Below, piece after piece: positions 34,656-42,853 of a stretch of DNA of 64,000 bases; positions within the stretch are counted from its first letter, which is position 1, and each line of letters starts with the position of its first letter. The position numbers and the translations under genes were made by a program. The notes beneath the pieces were generated by a model. The model saw nothing but the letters and a program-made list of their open reading frames with translations. It was not told the DNA's origin and made no database searches. This DNA comes from Streptomyces noursei (GTDB lineage: Bacteria; Actinomycetota; Actinomycetes; Streptomycetales; Streptomycetaceae). The stretch spans positions 1 through 64,000 of the forward strand of contig NZ_LWBU01000280.1 in NCBI RefSeq assembly GCF_001646665.1, read 5' to 3'.

Positions 34656-35378
34656 ATGACGAACGCCCAATCGCCGATGCGCGCCCTGCGTGCCGCACTT
34701 TTCGCGGCCGTATGCGTGACATTGGCCGCGGTGGGGCATTCGTCCATGTCTGCCCATGGTGTTCCGCCCGGCTCGCTGCTCCTCGCCTTCGCCGCCACCG
34801 TCGCGCCGGCCTGGGCCGCCGCGGGCCGCCGCCGTGGCGCGGCGTTCATCGGTACGGGACTGCTCACCGCGCAGGGCGTGCTGCACCTGACGTTCACGGC
34901 CGGCGGTGGGCACCACTCCCACGTCCCGGCGGCGGGCACGGCCCCGGACCCGATGCCCGCCATGGCGCACGGCGCCGGCGGCCTGGCGGGCGGCGCCGGT
35001 GCGGCCGGAGAGCCGCACGCGGTGGCCGGACCCGGCGGCCCGGCCGCCCTCCTCGCCGACCTCGCCGGCCTCGCCGACGGCGTCACCCCCGGCATGGCCG
35101 CCGTCCACCTGCTCGCCGCCGCCGTGTGCGCGCTCTGGCTCGCCCGCGGCGAGGCGGCGTTCTTCCGGCTCGCCCGCGCCGTCGCCGCCCTGGCCTTCAC
35201 CCCGCTGCGGCTGCTGCTCGCCGTCGTCCTGCTGCCCGAGGCCCCCCGCCCGCCGCGCCCGCGCGCCCGTGACCTGCGCCGTGACCACGGCGTCGTCCTC
35301 GCGCACAGCGTGTCGCGGCGCGGCCCGCCCGCGGTCGCCGTACCCCGAGCCACGGTCCCCGGAGCGACGCACGTCTGA
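34656..35378 (+). CDS. Membrane protein with His/Met-rich extracytoplasmic loop
   Basis: The product is about 240 residues with several hydrophobic spans (AALFAAVCVTLAAVGHSSM, LLLAFAATVAPAWAAA, GMAAVHLLAAAVCALWLA, LARAVAALAFTPLRLLLAVV). The loop between spans contains GGGHHSHVPAAG and DPMPAMAHGAGG, a His/Met pattern typical of copper-handling membrane proteins. Just 56 bp downstream, on the same strand, is a PepSY membrane protein that also has a His-rich loop, so the pair may deal with copper, iron or another metal; this is inference. The ATG at 34656 has no clear ribosome-binding site and may be leaderless. Confidence 0.7.
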   Translation: MTNAQSPMRALRAALFAAVCVTLAAVGHSSMSAHGVPPGSLLLAFAATVAPAWAAAGRRRGAAFIGTGLLTAQGVLHLTFTAGGGHHSHVPAAGTAPDPMPAMAHGAGGLAGGAGAAGEPHAVAGPGGPAALLADLAGLADGVTPGMAAVHLLAAAVCALWLARGEAAFFRLARAVAALAFTPLRLLLAVVLLPEAPRPPRPRARDLRRDHGVVLAHSVSRRGPPAVAVPRATVPGATHV

Positions 35379-35434
35379 CCCGGGGGCCGCTTCCCCGTGC
35401 AGACCTGCACTCGACGCCGACTCCTAGGACAGTC

Positions 35435-36958
35435 ATGGCCATTGACGACCGCACGGCGGCCGTACCGGCGGAAGACCCCGCCGCGACCACCCCCGCCGAA
35501 GCCACCCCCGACCAAGCAGCTTCACCCGAAGCCACCTCACTTGAAGCCACCCCCGCCCCCACGGGCACCGGGTCCACCTGGGGCGCCCTGCGCCCCCTCT
35601 TCCTCCGCGTCCACTTCTACGCGGGCCTCCTCATAGCCCCGCTCCTGCTGATCGCCGCGACGAGCGGCCTGCTCTACGCCCTCTCCTTCCAGGCGGAGAG
35701 AATCCTCTACGGCCACGAACTCCGGGTCCCGGTCGGCGACACGGTCCTCCCGCTGTCCCAGCAGGTCGACGCCGCCCGCCGGGCCCACCCGGACGGCACC
35801 GTGACCGCCGTGTGGCCCTCCCCGGAGGACGGGGCCACCACCCGGGTCCTCATGAGCAGCCCGGCCGTCGAGGAGGGCAAGTCGCTCGCCGTCTTCGTCG
35901 ACCCGTACACCGCCGAGGTGCGCGGAGACCTGCCCAGCTACGGCAGCTCGGGCGCCCTCCCGCTGCGCACCTGGCTGTCGGAGTTCCACGCCGACCTGCG
36001 GCTCGGTGAACTCGGGCGCCACTACAGCGAGATGGCCGCCAGCTGGATGTGGGTGGTCGCCCTCGGCGGCCTGGCCCTGTGGATCGGCCGCAGGCGCGCC
36101 ACCCGGCGCGCCCTGTTCCTCCCCGAGCGCGGCCTCACGTCCCGCCGCCGCACCCTCTCCTGGCACGGATCGGTCGGCCTGTGGGCGGTGACCGGACTCG
36201 TCATCCTCTCCGCCACCGGTCTGACCTGGTCCCGGTACGCGGGCGAGAACATCGACGTCCTCCAGACCCGGCTGGGTGGCGCCACCCCCACCGTCTCCGC
36301 CACCCTCGACGGCGCGGCCGCGGGTGGCGACACCGGCCACGAGGGCCACGGCACGGGCCACGACACCGCCCCCGCCCCCCAGGGCCCGGACGTCGGCATC
36401 GACCAGGCTGTCGAGGCCGCCCGCGGCGCCGGTGTGGCCGGAAAGATCGCCGTGACCCTCCCGGCCGAGGGCAAGGGGTACGTCGTCAAGGAGACCGACA
36501 CCCAGTACCCGGTGCACCTGGACTCGGTGGCGATCGACCCGGCCGACGGCGCGGTGATCGACGAACTGCGGTTCGCGGACTACCCGTTGCTCGCCAAGCT
36601 GACCCGCTTCGGTATCGACGCCCACATGGGCGTCCTGTTCGGGCTCGTCAACCAGCTCCTCCTCGCCGCCCTCATGGTCGGGCTGATCGCCCTCGTCGTG
36701 TGGGGTTACCGGATGTGGTGGCTGCGGCGGCCGACGAAGGAGCGGAGGCTGAGCGCGGGCCGGCCCGTGGCGCGCGGTGCCTGGCGCAAGGCGCCCGTCA
36801 CCCTGCTCCTGCCGCTGGCCGCCGCGACGGCGCTGGTGGGCTGGTTCGTGCCCATGCTCGGCATCAGCCTGCTGGCGTTCCTCGCCGTGGACGTGGTCCT
36901 CGGCCGGGTGGCCATGGCCCGCACCCGCCGAGCCGCCCGGGAGGCGTCCGCGCGGTAG
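35435..36958 (+). CDS. PepSY-domain transmembrane protein (PiuB-like)
   Basis: The product is 507 residues: a 45-residue Ala/Pro/Thr-rich tail, a first span (HFYAGLLIAPLLLIAATSGL), a PepSY domain outside the cell, two central spans (WMWVVALGGLALWIGR and WHGSVGLWAVTGLVILSATG), a second extracytoplasmic stretch with TGHEGHGTGHD, and further spans at the C-terminus. PepSY_TM proteins act in iron or copper handling, for example as membrane reductases of siderophore- or metal-bound forms, but the exact reaction is not established. Probably in one operon with the His-rich membrane protein gene before it. Confidence 0.82.
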   Translation: MAIDDRTAAVPAEDPAATTPAEATPDQAASPEATSLEATPAPTGTGSTWGALRPLFLRVHFYAGLLIAPLLLIAATSGLLYALSFQAERILYGHELRVPVGDTVLPLSQQVDAARRAHPDGTVTAVWPSPEDGATTRVLMSSPAVEEGKSLAVFVDPYTAEVRGDLPSYGSSGALPLRTWLSEFHADLRLGELGRHYSEMAASWMWVVALGGLALWIGRRRATRRALFLPERGLTSRRRTLSWHGSVGLWAVTGLVILSATGLTWSRYAGENIDVLQTRLGGATPTVSATLDGAAAGGDTGHEGHGTGHDTAPAPQGPDVGIDQAVEAARGAGVAGKIAVTLPAEGKGYVVKETDTQYPVHLDSVAIDPADGAVIDELRFADYPLLAKLTRFGIDAHMGVLFGLVNQLLLAALMVGLIALVVWGYRMWWLRRPTKERRLSAGRPVARGAWRKAPVTLLLPLAAATALVGWFVPMLGISLLAFLAVDVVLGRVAMARTRRAAREASAR

Positions 36959-36975
36959 CCCCGGCCGTCCGCCGC

Positions 36976-37000
36976 GGGCGGGGGCCCTGCGTCCCCGCCC
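36976..37000. terminator. Bidirectional hairpin between PepSY and winged-helix genes
   Basis: GGGCGGGG and CCCCGCCC pair across a nine-base loop in the 55-bp gap between convergent genes. Confidence 0.5.
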
Positions 37001-37013
37001 CCGGCCCGGCCGG

Positions 37014-37589
37014 TCACGGCGCGTACTTGTAGCCGACCCGCCGCACGGTCTGGATCGTGTGGCGGTGCTCGGCGCCCAGCTTGCGCCGCAGCCGGGCGAC
37101 GTGGACGTCCACGGTGCGCCCGTCGCCCACGTGTCCGTACCCCCACACGGTGGTCACCAACTGATCCCGGGTGTGCACCCGGTGGGGGTGCGCGACCAGG
37201 TGCGCCAGCAGCTCGAACTCCAGGTACGTCAGGTCCAGCGGCTGCCCGTCCACCTGGGCCGTGCGCCGGGCGCCGTCGATCGTCACCGGACCGCCGGCCG
37301 GCGCGGCTCCCGCACCGGCCGGGTGCTGCTCGGCCGGCACCAGCACCAGGTACCCGACCATCGGCGGCCGGCCCGGCAGCGACGGCACGCTCTGCGGTGG
37401 CGCCGGCACCCAGGTGGCGCCCGGCGGCAGGAAGTCCGCGACGTCGACACCGCCGGGCAGACGGAGGGGTTCGTCGTGCTCGTCGACGGCACGAAGCCGG
37501 TGGCGGCCGGCCACCGGCGCCGCCTGAGCGGCCGGGACGGAAACGGCGGGAACGGCGGAAACGGCGGAAAGGGTGCGGGTGTTCGCCAT
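37014..37589 (-). CDS. OmpR/PhoB-type winged-helix regulator without receiver domain
   Basis: The product is 191 residues. The C-terminal 95 residues are a full OmpR-type DNA-binding domain: LDLTYLEFELLAHLVAHPHR, then TVDVHVARLRRKLG and TVRRVGYKYAP. The N-terminal 95 residues do not form a receiver domain: there is no phosphorylatable Asp pocket, and the first 25 residues are Ala/Val/Pro repeats encoded by a small GGAACGGCGGAAACGGC repeat. Similar orphan regulators are common in Streptomyces. A possible 39-codon ORF rich in features of a leader peptide lies 95 bp upstream on the same strand. Targets are unknown. Confidence 0.85.
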   Translation of the reverse strand: MANTRTLSAVSAVPAVSVPAAQAAPVAGRHRLRAVDEHDEPLRLPGGVDVADFLPPGATWVPAPPQSVPSLPGRPPMVGYLVLVPAEQHPAGAGAAPAGGPVTIDGARRTAQVDGQPLDLTYLEFELLAHLVAHPHRVHTRDQLVTTVWGYGHVGDGRTVDVHVARLRRKLGAEHRHTIQTVRRVGYKYAP

Positions 37590-37684
37590 GATGAGGTCAG
37601 CTTTCGCGCGAAGGGACGGGAGAGGACGTCACATGCGCGCCGGCCGAAGGCCTGTCCGGCTGTCGGGGCAGGGTGCCGAAGGCG

Positions 37685-37804
37685 TTAGAGGGCCGGCGCG
37701 TTCATCGCGCGGCAACACACCCGGTCGAAGTCGTGGTGCTGACGGGACGGCCAGAACGGCTGGAGGTCACTGCGACCCGTCGCGGTGTTCTGAAGGCTGG
37801 CCAT
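37685..37804 (-). CDS. Candidate 39-residue leader peptide ORF
   Basis: An ATG-to-TAA frame of 39 codons reads MASLQNTATGRSDLQPFWPS, then RQHHDFDRVCCRAMNAPAL. It lies 95 bp upstream of the winged-helix gene on the same strand. Its tandem Cys-Cys and the compact shape are reminiscent of small uncharacterised leader peptides in Streptomyces. No good ribosome-binding site precedes it (AGGGGC abuts the ATG), so it may be leaderless. GGCCTTCGGCC in the following gap could form a hairpin. This may be a chance ORF; conservation would decide. Confidence 0.4.
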   Translation of the reverse strand: MASLQNTATGRSDLQPFWPSRQHHDFDRVCCRAMNAPAL

Positions 37805-37869
37805 GCCCCTATTGAAGCAGATGCCGGTGCACGGCACCCGCCCTTCTCACCCACCGGAACGGCACCGTC

Positions 37870-38781
37870 TCACGGCAGCCGCTTGCGCCACTCCAGCCCC
37901 GTCACCATGATCACCCGCTCCGGCGACCCGTCCCAGTCCACCGTCAACTCCTCGGCGCGCAGCGCCGCGACGACCTCCCGCCCGACGGCGGCCGTGGTCC
38001 GTGCGGAGCCGTCGAACCCGCCGTACAGCAACGGCAGGCCGTACCCGGCCGCCGCGCCCTCGGTGCCCTGGCTGTGGAAGAAGACGAAGCCGCGCGCGTC
38101 CCCGTCCGCCTCCGCCCCGATCTCCGACGTCCCGCAGGTGCGGCAGCAGGTGAAGTTCTCCCGGGCCACGATCCCCCGCGCGTCGAGCGCCGCGAACGCC
38201 CGCGCGACGCGCTCCGGGTCCGTCGTCCCCTCCCAGCCCGCCTGCTCCTCCAGCCGCTCCCGCCACAGCCGGTCCGTCAGCACGCGCGCCTGCGCCGGTG
38301 AGACCGGCCGGTCGTCCCCGCCGGCCGCCCAGTCCTCCGCCACCTGGGCGAGCTGCGCCCGGTTCGCGTACCCGCACACCAGCAGCTCGCGCACCCGCTG
38401 CCCGACCTGCTCGCGCAGCTGCGCGTCGAGCTCCGGCACCGGCTCGGGCAGCGGCAGACCGGCGCTCCGCCAGACCAGCCCGGCGTCCCAGCCGCTCTCC
38501 CGCCGGGCCCACCGCACCATGCGCTCGGCGACCTGCGCGGCGTCGTCCTGCTCCACCACGAAGTGCCGCTCGGGCGCCCCGTCACGGTGCTCCAGCTGGT
38601 AGCCGCCACCGTCCTCGTGCCACACCTGGACGAAGACGTCCGGCTCGTCCGGTATCCGCTGCACCACCAGGAAGCGGTCCCCGTGCCCCCCGATGCGCCG
38701 CACGAGGTCCTCGAGCCGCTCCGCCGTGACGCGGGCGCACTCCTCGCCGTTCCGCTCCGTCTCCACCCTGATCGCAAGCAT
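37870..38781 (-). CDS. DUF6891-type conserved protein with CCxxC motif
   Basis: The product is 303 residues. The N-terminal half (LAIRVETERNGEECARVTAE) contains beta strands that look like a small binding domain. The C-terminal half begins at about 120 and holds NFTCCRTCGTSEIGAEAD and GFVFFHSQGTEGAAAGYG, the hallmark region of the DUF6891 family, with three cysteines that might bind zinc. There is no signal peptide. The function of the family is not known to me. The 3' end is followed by the upstream region of the winged-helix locus. Confidence 0.75.
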   Translation of the reverse strand: MLAIRVETERNGEECARVTAERLEDLVRRIGGHGDRFLVVQRIPDEPDVFVQVWHEDGGGYQLEHRDGAPERHFVVEQDDAAQVAERMVRWARRESGWDAGLVWRSAGLPLPEPVPELDAQLREQVGQRVRELLVCGYANRAQLAQVAEDWAAGGDDRPVSPAQARVLTDRLWRERLEEQAGWEGTTDPERVARAFAALDARGIVARENFTCCRTCGTSEIGAEADGDARGFVFFHSQGTEGAAAGYGLPLLYGGFDGSARTTAAVGREVVAALRAEELTVDWDGSPERVIMVTGLEWRKRLP

Positions 38782-38820
38782 GGGCCCACAGTGGCAGACA
38801 CCACTGACAGCGACCGCGAC

Positions 38821-38861
38821 GGCCGGAGGGCGCCCACCGCGACGGTGGGCGCCCTCCGGCC
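38821..38861 (-). terminator. Strong terminator after glnII
   Basis: GGCCGGAGGGCGCCCACC (38821-38838) pairs perfectly with GGTGGGCGCCCTCCGGCC (38844-38861) around a five-base centre. It lies 20 bp beyond the glnII stop, on its transcript. Confidence 0.9.
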
Positions 38862-38880
38862 GTGACGGCGGTGCGGCGGA

Positions 38881-39915
38881 TCAGACCTGACCGGCCTTCT
38901 CCAGCGCGGAGCAGCAGGTGTCCACCAGCAGACGGGTCACCGTGTACGGGTCGACGTTGGCGTTGGGGCGGCGGTCCTCGATGTAGCCCTTGCCGTCCTT
39001 CTCGACCTGCCACGGGATGCGGACCGAGGCGCCGCGGTCCGAGACGCCGTAGCTGTACTCGTTCCACGGGGCGGTCTCGTGCAGACCCGTCAGACGGTCG
39101 TCGATGCCGGCGCCGTAGTTCTTGACGTGGTCCATGGGCTTGGAGCCCTCACCCAGCGACTCGCACGCGGTGATGATCGCGTCGTAGCCCTCACGCATCG
39201 CCTTGGTGGAGAAGTTGGTGTGCGCACCGGCGCCGTTCCAGTCGCCCTTGACCGGCTTGGGGTCCAGGGTGGCGGAGACGTCGAAGTCCTCGGCGGTGCG
39301 GTAGAGCAGCCAGCGGGCGACCCACAGCTGGTCGGAGACCTCCAGCGGCGCCAGCGGGCCGACCTGGAACTCCCACTGGCCCGGCATGACCTCGGCGTTG
39401 ATGCCGGAGATGCCCAGGCCCGCCTTCAGGCAGTTCTCCAGGTGCGCCTCGACGACGTCACGGCCGAAGATCTCGTCCGAGCCGACACCGCAGTAGTAGC
39501 CGCCCTGCGCGGCCGGGAAACCGCCCTCGGGGAAGCCGAGCGGGCGGGAGCCCTTGAAGAAGGTGTACTCCTGCTCGATGCCGAAGATCGGCTCCTGCGC
39601 CGCGAACCGCTCCGCGACCTCGGCCAGCGCGGCCCGCGTGTTCGACTCGTGCGGCGTCATGTCCGTGTTGAGGACCTCGCACAGCACGAGGATGTCGTCA
39701 CCGCCGCGGATCGGGTCCGGGCAGGAGAAGACCGGCTTCAGCACGCGGTCGGAGGCGTGGCCCTCGGCCTGGTTGGTGCTGGACCCGTCGAAGCCCCAGA
39801 TGGGCAGATCGGCGACGCCGGTCGGGGCGGAGCCGGCCAGTATCTTCGTCTTCGAGCGCAGCTTGGCGGTCGGCTCGGTGCCGTCGATCCAGATGTACTC
39901 AGCCTTGATGGTCAC
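38881..39915 (-). CDS. glnII: Glutamine synthetase type II (eukaryotic-like)
   Basis: The product joins ammonia to glutamate using ATP. It is 344 residues, the short GSII length, against about 470 for GlnA. Motifs include DLPIWGFDGSSTNQAEGHAS, the substrate latch region FGIEQEYTFFKGSRPLGFPE, NAEVMPGQWEFQVGP and NGAGAHTNFSTKAMREG. GSII lacks the adenylylation Tyr loop of GlnA, so GlnE does not act on it, and it is heat-labile in characterised Streptomyces. The start is the GTG at 39915, after AAAGGATGAGG. A four-half-site GlnR operator lies upstream at 39971-40008, and a strong terminator follows. Confidence 0.96.
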   Translation of the reverse strand: MTIKAEYIWIDGTEPTAKLRSKTKILAGSAPTGVADLPIWGFDGSSTNQAEGHASDRVLKPVFSCPDPIRGGDDILVLCEVLNTDMTPHESNTRAALAEVAERFAAQEPIFGIEQEYTFFKGSRPLGFPEGGFPAAQGGYYCGVGSDEIFGRDVVEAHLENCLKAGLGISGINAEVMPGQWEFQVGPLAPLEVSDQLWVARWLLYRTAEDFDVSATLDPKPVKGDWNGAGAHTNFSTKAMREGYDAIITACESLGEGSKPMDHVKNYGAGIDDRLTGLHETAPWNEYSYGVSDRGASVRIPWQVEKDGKGYIEDRRPNANVDPYTVTRLLVDTCCSALEKAGQV

Positions 39916-39970
39916 GGGGGCCTCATCCTTTGCGGGTGCAGCGGTATGCCGCGCAGCTTCGCAATACGGG

Positions 39971-40008
39971 ATTTCCCGACCGTTGCCCGTTTGTGAACCC
40001 CGTGTTAC
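39971..40008 (-). promoter_or_regulatory. GlnR-type operator of glnII (four half-sites)
   Basis: On the minus strand the order is GTAAC-N6-TTCAC-N6-GCAAC-N6-GAAAT, exact six-base spacing throughout, fitting the published GlnR pattern gTnAc-n6-GaAAc-n6-GtnAC-n6-GAAAc. TATTGC four bases further on could be the -10 box. GlnR activates glnII and glnA under nitrogen limitation in Streptomyces. Confidence 0.75.
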
Positions 40009-40152
40009 TCAGGTTTCCTGTGTTTCGGCGGCCCGCTGTGCGTCCGCGGCCCCGCGCGGCCGGGCCCACCGTGCCCGGGGCGTACCCCGCCGGCCCGAAG
40101 GTATGCGACACCCGTCCGGTGCGGCGGTCGCACAGCGGGCAGACTGGCGGAC

Positions 40153-41046
40153 ATGGACAGCACGCCGCGCATCGGACTCCTCGGCACCGGCCCCTGGGCG
40201 GACCGCACCCACGCACCCGCGCTCGCCGCGCACCCCGGCATCACCTTCAGCGGGGTGTGGGGCAGGCGCCCGGAGGCGGCCGCCGCCCTGGCGGCCACCC
40301 ACGGCACGAAGGCGTACGACGACGTGGACGCGCTGCTGGCGGCGAGCGACGCCGTCGCGTTCGCCCTGCCCCCGGACGTGCAGGCGCCGCTCGCGGCACG
40401 GGCCGCCGCGGCCGGCTGCCACCTGCTGCTCGACAAGCCGGTCGCCACCAGCGTGGCCGGCGCCCGCGAGGTCGCGGAGGCGGCCGGCCGGGCGGGGGTC
40501 GCGTCCGTCGTCTTCTGCACCCTCCGGTTCGCCTCCGGCACCGCCCCCTGGGTGGAGGAGCAGGCGGCCGCGGGCGGCTGGTACCTGGCGCAGGCGCACT
40601 GGCTGGGCGCGCTGTTCTCGCCGGGGTCGACGAGCGCGTACGCCGCGTCGCCCTGGCGCAGGGAGAAGGGCGGGCTGTGGGACGTGGGCCCGCACGTGCT
40701 GTCGGTGCTGCTGCCGGTGCTCGGGGACGTGACGGAGGTCGCGTCGGCCGTCGCGGGCCCGGGGGACGCCCGGCACCTGGTGCTGCGGCACGCGTCCGGC
40801 GCCGGCAGCACCGTGTCGCTGAGTCTGAGCGCCCCGGTCGGGGCCTCGGACGCCGGCGTCGTGCTCTTCGGCGACCGGGGGCGGGTGGTGATGCCGTCGT
40901 GGGCGGACGCGGTCGGGTCGTTCGGGGCGGCGGTGGACGCGCTCCTGGCGGCGGTGCGGAGCGGGAGGGCGCACCCCTGCGACGTGCGGTTCGGGCTGCG
41001 CGTGACGGAGATCCTGGCGGAGGCGGAGACGCGGCTCGCCGACTGA
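40153..41046 (+). CDS. Gfo/Idh/MocA-family NAD(P)-dependent oxidoreductase
   Basis: The product is 297 residues. The Rossmann fold begins RIGLLGTGPWADRTHAPAL, and the region AGCHLLLDKPVATSVAGARE carries the family's catalytic-lysine motif as DKP in place of EKP. The C-terminal half is the mixed beta-sheet substrate domain. Members oxidise or reduce sugars, inositols or bile pigments; the substrate here is unknown. It diverges from glnII with a 237-bp gap holding the GlnR site, so GlnR could also influence it. Confidence 0.85.
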   Translation: MDSTPRIGLLGTGPWADRTHAPALAAHPGITFSGVWGRRPEAAAALAATHGTKAYDDVDALLAASDAVAFALPPDVQAPLAARAAAAGCHLLLDKPVATSVAGAREVAEAAGRAGVASVVFCTLRFASGTAPWVEEQAAAGGWYLAQAHWLGALFSPGSTSAYAASPWRREKGGLWDVGPHVLSVLLPVLGDVTEVASAVAGPGDARHLVLRHASGAGSTVSLSLSAPVGASDAGVVLFGDRGRVVMPSWADAVGSFGAAVDALLAAVRSGRAHPCDVRFGLRVTEILAEAETRLAD

Positions 41047-41087
41047 GCCGCGCCTCCTGTCCCGGGGGGTACGGGGGCGGGGCCCCG

Positions 41088-41870
41088 TCAGCCGACGCGC
41101 TCGATGCGCGCCTTGCGGATGAGGAACTTGCCGGGTTCGCGGACCTGCTCGAACGCCGCGTTGTTCAGCAGGGCGCAGCTCCCGGAGGTGGAGGTGACCT
41201 CGACGGTCGTGGACTTGTTGTTGTCCAGGTTGGTCACCTTCAGCTTGGTGCCGGCCGGGAACTGGTTGCTGGAGGCGGCGGGGGCGCCGCCCTCACCGGA
41301 GAGGGTCACGGTCGACCCGGCGCAGACCACCTCGCCGACCTCGCCGCCGGCCTGCTGGCCCTGCCCGGCGCCCGCGCCCTGGCCGTTGCCGTTGCCCGCG
41401 CCCTGGCCGTTGCCCTGCTCCGCGCCCTGGCCCGCGCCCTGACCCTGGCCGTTGCCCTGGCCCGCGCCCTGTCCATTGCCCTGCCCGGCGCCCTGGCCCT
41501 GGCCGTTGCCCTTTCCGGCATCCTGCCCCGCTCCGGCGCCCGGCGCCTGACCGCCCGCCTGGGCGCCGCCCTCGGCACCGCCCTGGGCGCTGCCCTCGCC
41601 GACCTCGCACCCGGCGGCCTCCTGCTGGCGCTTGATCTGCGCGATGACCGCCTCGCGGTTGGCGATGCGCGCCTCCGACTGGGCGTCGGGATTGGCCCGC
41701 TGGCCGGCGATGAACTTCTCGTTGTTGCTCAGCGCCGTGGCCAGGCCGTCGCAGGCCACCGACGCCTGGCTGGTCCCGGTCATCACGATGGCCGTGCCGC
41801 CGACCATCGCGGCCGCGCCGACGAGCAGGGCCAGCTTCTTCTTCCCGCTGAGCGTCTTCTTGCGTGACAC
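41088..41870 (-). CDS. Secreted protein with Gly/Gln/Asn repeat linker and Cys-bounded N-module
   Basis: The product is 260 residues. A signal peptide follows a Lys-rich start (MSRKKTLSGKKKLALLVGAA). Next comes a helical module between two cysteines (VACDGL to AAGCEV) with FIAGQRANPDAQSEARIANR, resembling the N-module of the DUF1996 protein. A linker of about 85 residues is built of GNGQGQGAGQ-type repeats. The C-terminal 80 residues (VTLSGEGGAPAASSNQFPAG and CALLNNAAFEQVREPGKFLI) form a compact beta domain with two cysteines, unknown to me. The GTG start at 41870 follows AGGAG. It may be an extracellular matrix or envelope protein. Confidence 0.75.
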   Translation of the reverse strand: MSRKKTLSGKKKLALLVGAAAMVGGTAIVMTGTSQASVACDGLATALSNNEKFIAGQRANPDAQSEARIANREAVIAQIKRQQEAAGCEVGEGSAQGGAEGGAQAGGQAPGAGAGQDAGKGNGQGQGAGQGNGQGAGQGNGQGQGAGQGAEQGNGQGAGNGNGQGAGAGQGQQAGGEVGEVVCAGSTVTLSGEGGAPAASSNQFPAGTKLKVTNLDNNKSTTVEVTSTSGSCALLNNAAFEQVREPGKFLIRKARIERVG

Positions 41871-42033
41871 GTAGGGGCTCCTGTCCCCGGCCGTTCGGGG
41901 GAGTGACGGCCGGATCGGTTCCGTGTGTGCCCCTACGTACGAGTAGCGAAGGCCCTTTACTCAACTCCCGTGAAAGTCAATGCATTTGACCGGAGCGAAA
42001 ACGCCCCGAACGGGGACAGGACCGGGCCCGGCG

Positions 42034-42396
42034 TCAGGACCGGCCGAGCGCGTCCCGCACCGCCTCGTCCGTCCTGGCCACCACCGCCGTACCGTCGTCG
42101 GCGGTGATGATCGGGCGCTGGATCAGCTTCGGGTGCTCCGACAGCGCCGTGATCCAGCGCTCGCGCGCACCGGCCTCGCGCGGCCAGTCCTTCAGCCCCA
42201 GCTCCTTGGCGGCGGCCTCCTGGGTGCGGGTGATGTCCCACGGCTCCAGACCCAGGCGGGCGAGCACGTCGCGGATCTCGTCGGCCGACGGGACGTCCTC
42301 CAGGTAGCGGCGGACGGTGTAGTCGGCCCCCTCCTCGTCGAGCAGGGTCAGCGCGCCACGGCACTTGGAACAGGCGGGGTTGATCCAGATCTCCAT
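42034..42396 (-). CDS. ArsC/YffB-like thioredoxin-fold reductase
   Basis: The product is 120 residues. It opens MEIWINPACSKCRGALTLL, where Cys9 and Arg13 match the catalytic C-x3-R of glutaredoxin-type arsenate reductases, with an additional Cys12. LKDWPREAG and HPKLIQRPIITADDG match the substrate-binding region, including the RPI motif. No other arsenic gene is nearby, so a general thiol-redox role or arsenate reduction are both possible. The start at 42396 was chosen because the family begins at this residue. Confidence 0.85.
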   Translation of the reverse strand: MEIWINPACSKCRGALTLLDEEGADYTVRRYLEDVPSADEIRDVLARLGLEPWDITRTQEAAAKELGLKDWPREAGARERWITALSEHPKLIQRPIITADDGTAVVARTDEAVRDALGRS

Positions 42397-42529
42397 GCCC
42401 GCCACCGTACCCCCGCCGCCGCTCAAAGCCGTGCTGGCCAGGGCCGATTGTCAGTGGGCGGCGGTAAAATCAAAGGAGTTCGTGAGGGCCCGGGGGAGGG
42501 TCCACACACCGCGCACCAGGAGGTCGCCG

Positions 42530-42805
42530 ATGGCCGTAGCCGCACTCACGACACTGCCCCTCGAACCCTTCAAGCCCCTGCAGAAGAAGCCGCTCCCGGC
42601 GGGCCGGCCCCGCGAGTGGTACGTGTCCCACAACCGCCGCCTGAAGGCCATGCGGCTCGCCATCGCCCTGCTGGACTCGGGTGTCTACCACCCGTCCCAG
42701 GCCGACGACGACACGATACGGAACACGGCGGAGCGCATCGGCATCCACCCGCCGTCCGACATCACCTGCCGGATGGTCCGGGTGCTGATCCACAGCAGCC
42801 GCTGA
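42530..42805 (+). CDS. Small conserved hypothetical protein
   Basis: The product is 91 residues with an AGGAGG site seven bases before the ATG. It is basic and helical (REWYVSHNRRLKAMRLAIAL, then GIHPPSDITCRMVRVLIHSS), with no signal peptide or membrane span. It could bind nucleic acid or another protein, but no domain is recognised. A TAAAAT box lies 60 bases upstream (42465-42470), without a well-spaced -35. Confidence 0.75.
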   Translation: MAVAALTTLPLEPFKPLQKKPLPAGRPREWYVSHNRRLKAMRLAIALLDSGVYHPSQADDDTIRNTAERIGIHPPSDITCRMVRVLIHSSR

Positions 42806-42810
42806 GCACC

Positions 42811-42851
42811 GTCCGTGCCCGCCGCCCGGCAGCCGGGCGGCGGGCACGGAC
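42811..42851. terminator. Very strong bidirectional terminator
   Basis: Two perfect 20-base arms (42811-42830 and 42832-42851, beginning GTCCGTGCCCGCCG and ending CGGCGGGCACGGAC) meet around one base. It fills the 48-bp gap between convergent genes. Confidence 0.9.
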
Positions 42852-42853
42852 CC

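Noticed and set aside
41340..41570. Gly/Gln-coding repeats as a minisatellite
   Set aside because: The repeats stay in frame and encode a linker, so they belong to the gene rather than to an independent element.
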